Source: Candidatus Hydrogenedens sp.
Lineage (GTDB): Bacteria; Hydrogenedentota; Hydrogenedentia; Hydrogenedentales; Hydrogenedentaceae
Length of the DNA stretch: 10,000 bases
Reading direction: 5' to 3'
NCBI GenBank assembly: GCA_020216745.1
Contig: JAIWNQ010000127.1
Location: 1 to 10,000, forward strand
Part shown: positions 8,505 through 10,000 of the stretch, piece after piece
Numbering within the stretch: the first letter of the stretch is position 1
Layout: each line of letters opens with the position of its first letter
The notes under the pieces: generated by a model
Told to the model about the DNA's origin: nothing
The model's database searches: none
The model's input: only the letters and a program-made list of their open reading frames with translations
Translations under genes and position numbers: made by a program

Positions 8505-8519
8505 CTCCTTCATGAAGGA
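8505..8519 (-). promoter_or_regulatory. Shine-Dalgarno of the giant gene within a 14-bp palindrome
   Basis: On the minus strand AAGGAG, ending ten bases before the ATG at 8494, is the only plausible ribosome site for the giant gene. It forms one arm of a perfect palindrome, TCCTTCATGAAGGA (8506-8519). In RNA this could fold into a five-pair hairpin with a CAUG loop that hides the Shine-Dalgarno. As DNA it could be a dimeric protein site. The Shine-Dalgarno is well supported; the regulatory role is speculation, because the hairpin is short. Confidence 0.55.
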
Positions 8520-8537
8520 TAATAACATTCTCGATAA

Positions 8538-8566
8538 AGTTTATTAAATTTTTACGAGTATTTCAA
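8538..8566 (-). promoter_or_regulatory. Weak sigma-70-like promoter candidate in the 90-bp gap
   Basis: On the minus strand TTGAAA (8566-8561, five of six matches to TTGACA) is followed after exactly 17 bases by TAAACT (8543-8538, four of six to TATAAT). It lies in the only real intergenic gap of the window, upstream of the giant gene. Such matches arise easily by chance in AT-rich DNA and the lineage is unknown, so this is a candidate only. The giant gene may simply be transcribed from upstream with its neighbour; no terminator is visible in the gap. Confidence 0.2.
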
Positions 8567-8584
8567 TTTTTACACTACGTTTCA

Positions 8585-10000
8585 TTACATTCCTGCGGGC
8601 ATCCTCCTTTGTTGTGGGGTTCTAAGTCCGCACGGAATGTCAATTGATTGACTAAACCAGCGCCTGAAATCAGAAATTCCGGGCCGCGGCTTCTCAGACA
8701 TTATCCAGGCACTAATGGTTATTCGAACAGGTAGACGGTCAAAGAAAATAGATGCAAATGGCGCTGTTTTACTTGGGTCTGTTCCTCTCATTTCTGTCCA
8801 TATCCTATCCAAAAAAGCAGTAGCACATCCTATCTCTTCTTCTGATATTGATTCCGGAGGTGAGGATAAATAATTCATATACAACGGGATATTCCTTACA
8901 TCATTAAAATACATGGCTGTTATATTCTCTTCTGATTGATATGAGAAAATGGCACCTGGATATAATAAATCTGTTGCAGTAGTAAAAGTATTTGCTTCAT
9001 CAATCCAAAATGCACGGGCTCCAAAACCATCTGCCAACACATAATCTTCTGGATTTAAATTAGAGGCTTCCCAGAAATTAAGTAGACGACTTTGTGTTGT
9101 TATATTTCCTGTTCCACCGGTAAACAATAGGTATAAATATGCCTGGTCCTTACGTGAAATAGATAGGTCGTAACACCAAATATAAGGTCCTAAATTGAGA
9201 GTCCCCTCTCCCCCAGATATAACAGACCTGTTAATAGGGTTCAAGAGTAAATTATACCAATCAACACAATATTTAGAGGGGTTATATACCTGCATTAATA
9301 ACAAACGGAGTTCTACTTTCCTCATATCTATCAAATTTTTTATAAACTCTTTATCTATGGTCTGATAATTGGGATTGTCAACATAATTTCTTAAATCTTT
9401 TGCTATCTGAATATTAGGTACCTGTAAATCCACCCGGCTTAATACGTTTATGTTACTTTGAGAGCCGAGATTTTCTACTAAAAATGCATGGAGCAAAGAG
9501 TCCATTTCAGTATAACCTTCTATTGCAAATGGATTATCTACAGTGTTTATCTGCGGTTGAGGGAAAATATGTGTGTTTACATCAATAATATTTGATTGTC
9601 CCTTTTCTTCTATTCTAAACAAAGCTAACGGCTGAACTAGTACTCGATATGCTTGTTCATCACCATCAAATACTGGGTTCATGTTAACCTCTGAGAATAA
9701 ATTTCCTGCGTTAGAAAGGGTGTCTAATTTATTTATAATATCTGTAATATTACATGAAGAAGGGAGTGAATCTACCACCACATCCGGGATATCACCTATA
9801 ATCTTTTCAAAATTTACATTCGGAATTTTATTTATTAACTTTTTCATATAAATAATATCTTCCAACCTCGTTCTACCCTGACTATTCCTTTTTTTTATTT
9901 CATCTGGAGAAATAGCTCCCCACGTCTCAAAAGGAGGAATAAATGGGCTTGGTGCAAAGAAGTAAGTAACTCTCCCAATCATTCCATTATCTAACAGTGT
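8585..10000 (-). CDS. GspJ-like minor pseudopilin, enlarged; N-terminus beyond window
   Basis: The frame ends in TAA at 8587-8585 and is open to the right edge. The six codons before the first in-window Met (9982), reading TLLDNG, contain no stop and no Shine-Dalgarno, so the true start lies upstream. Residue numbers here count from that Met; 465 residues follow it. The C-terminal part fits the GspJ pattern: VLADGFGARAFWI (about 315-327) resembles the 'vLadgVxxfxFxy' strand. DRLPVRITISAW (415-426), then FRRWFSQSIDIPCG (439-452), resembles 'LPxaVrvtlxl...FxRxixlP'. Standing directly upstream of a GspK-like gene is the classical gspJ-gspK order. Ordinary GspJ is about 200 residues, so this copy has at least 270 extra, mostly between the early TYFFAPSPF segment and residue 310, in a region I do not recognise. 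A prepilin leader would be expected upstream but cannot be checked here. Another minor pilin-like protein remains possible. Confidence 0.6.
   Translation of the reverse strand, partial: TLLDNGMIGRVTYFFAPSPFIPPFETWGAISPDEIKKRNSQGRTRLEDIIYMKKLINKIPNVNFEKIIGDIPDVVVDSLPSSCNITDIINKLDTLSNAGNLFSEVNMNPVFDGDEQAYRVLVQPLALFRIEEKGQSNIIDVNTHIFPQPQINTVDNPFAIEGYTEMDSLLHAFLVENLGSQSNINVLSRVDLQVPNIQIAKDLRNYVDNPNYQTIDKEFIKNLIDMRKVELRLLLMQVYNPSKYCVDWYNLLLNPINRSVISGGEGTLNLGPYIWCYDLSISRKDQAYLYLLFTGGTGNITTQSRLLNFWEASNLNPEDYVLADGFGARAFWIDEANTFTTATDLLYPGAIFSYQSEENITAMYFNDVRNIPLYMNYLSSPPESISEEEIGCATAFLDRIWTEMRGTDPSKTAPFASIFFDRLPVRITISAWIMSEKPRPGISDFRRWFSQSIDIPCGLRTPQQRRMPAGM

Noticed and set aside
8495..8584. Possible transcription terminator between the GspJ-like and giant genes
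   Set aside because: No GC-rich stem followed by a T run is present; the only inverted repeat is the short palindrome at the Shine-Dalgarno.

Overview
The window holds three genes, all on the minus strand and in the same transcriptional direction (right to left). They fill almost all of the 10 kb. The DNA is clearly AT-rich (under 40% G+C by eye, not counted), uses the standard code and has very little intergenic space. No tRNA, rRNA, CRISPR array, insertion sequence or phage gene is visible.

Layout in the direction of transcription. (1) 10000-8585: a protein whose frame is open to the window edge, so its N-terminus is missing. Its last 150 residues resemble the GspJ type of minor pseudopilin. 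(2) 8494-839: one uninterrupted 2551-codon ORF. It begins with a short class III (prepilin-peptidase) leader and hydrophobic helix of the GspK/PilX kind and ends with GspK-like C-terminal signatures. Between these lie about 2400 residues of inserted modules: repeated Asp/Asn/Gly metal-binding loops and what looks like a lamin-tail domain (LTD) split into three pieces. (3) 837-1: the first 279 residues of a probably exported protein with a beta-helix-like opening. It starts one base after the stop of gene 2, with its Shine-Dalgarno inside the end of gene 2.

The J-then-K order matches the end of the classical gspG-H-I-J-K pseudopilin block of type II secretion and related pilus-like systems. 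In the known systems the GspI/J/K trio caps the pseudopilus. My reading is that genes 1 and 2 are greatly enlarged versions of the tip pseudopilins J and K, and that gene 3 is a co-produced exported protein, possibly a client or surface partner. The J and K assignments rest on motifs and order, not on a search; the role of gene 3 is inference.

Organism: a bacterium with type II secretion/type IV pilus-like machinery. Very long GspK-like proteins carrying 'DxDGDGxxDxxW' and 'DGxDNDxNGxxDD' motifs recall, from memory, Planctomycetota, Hydrogenedentota and similar poorly cultured lineages. That placement is weak and cannot be proven from this window.
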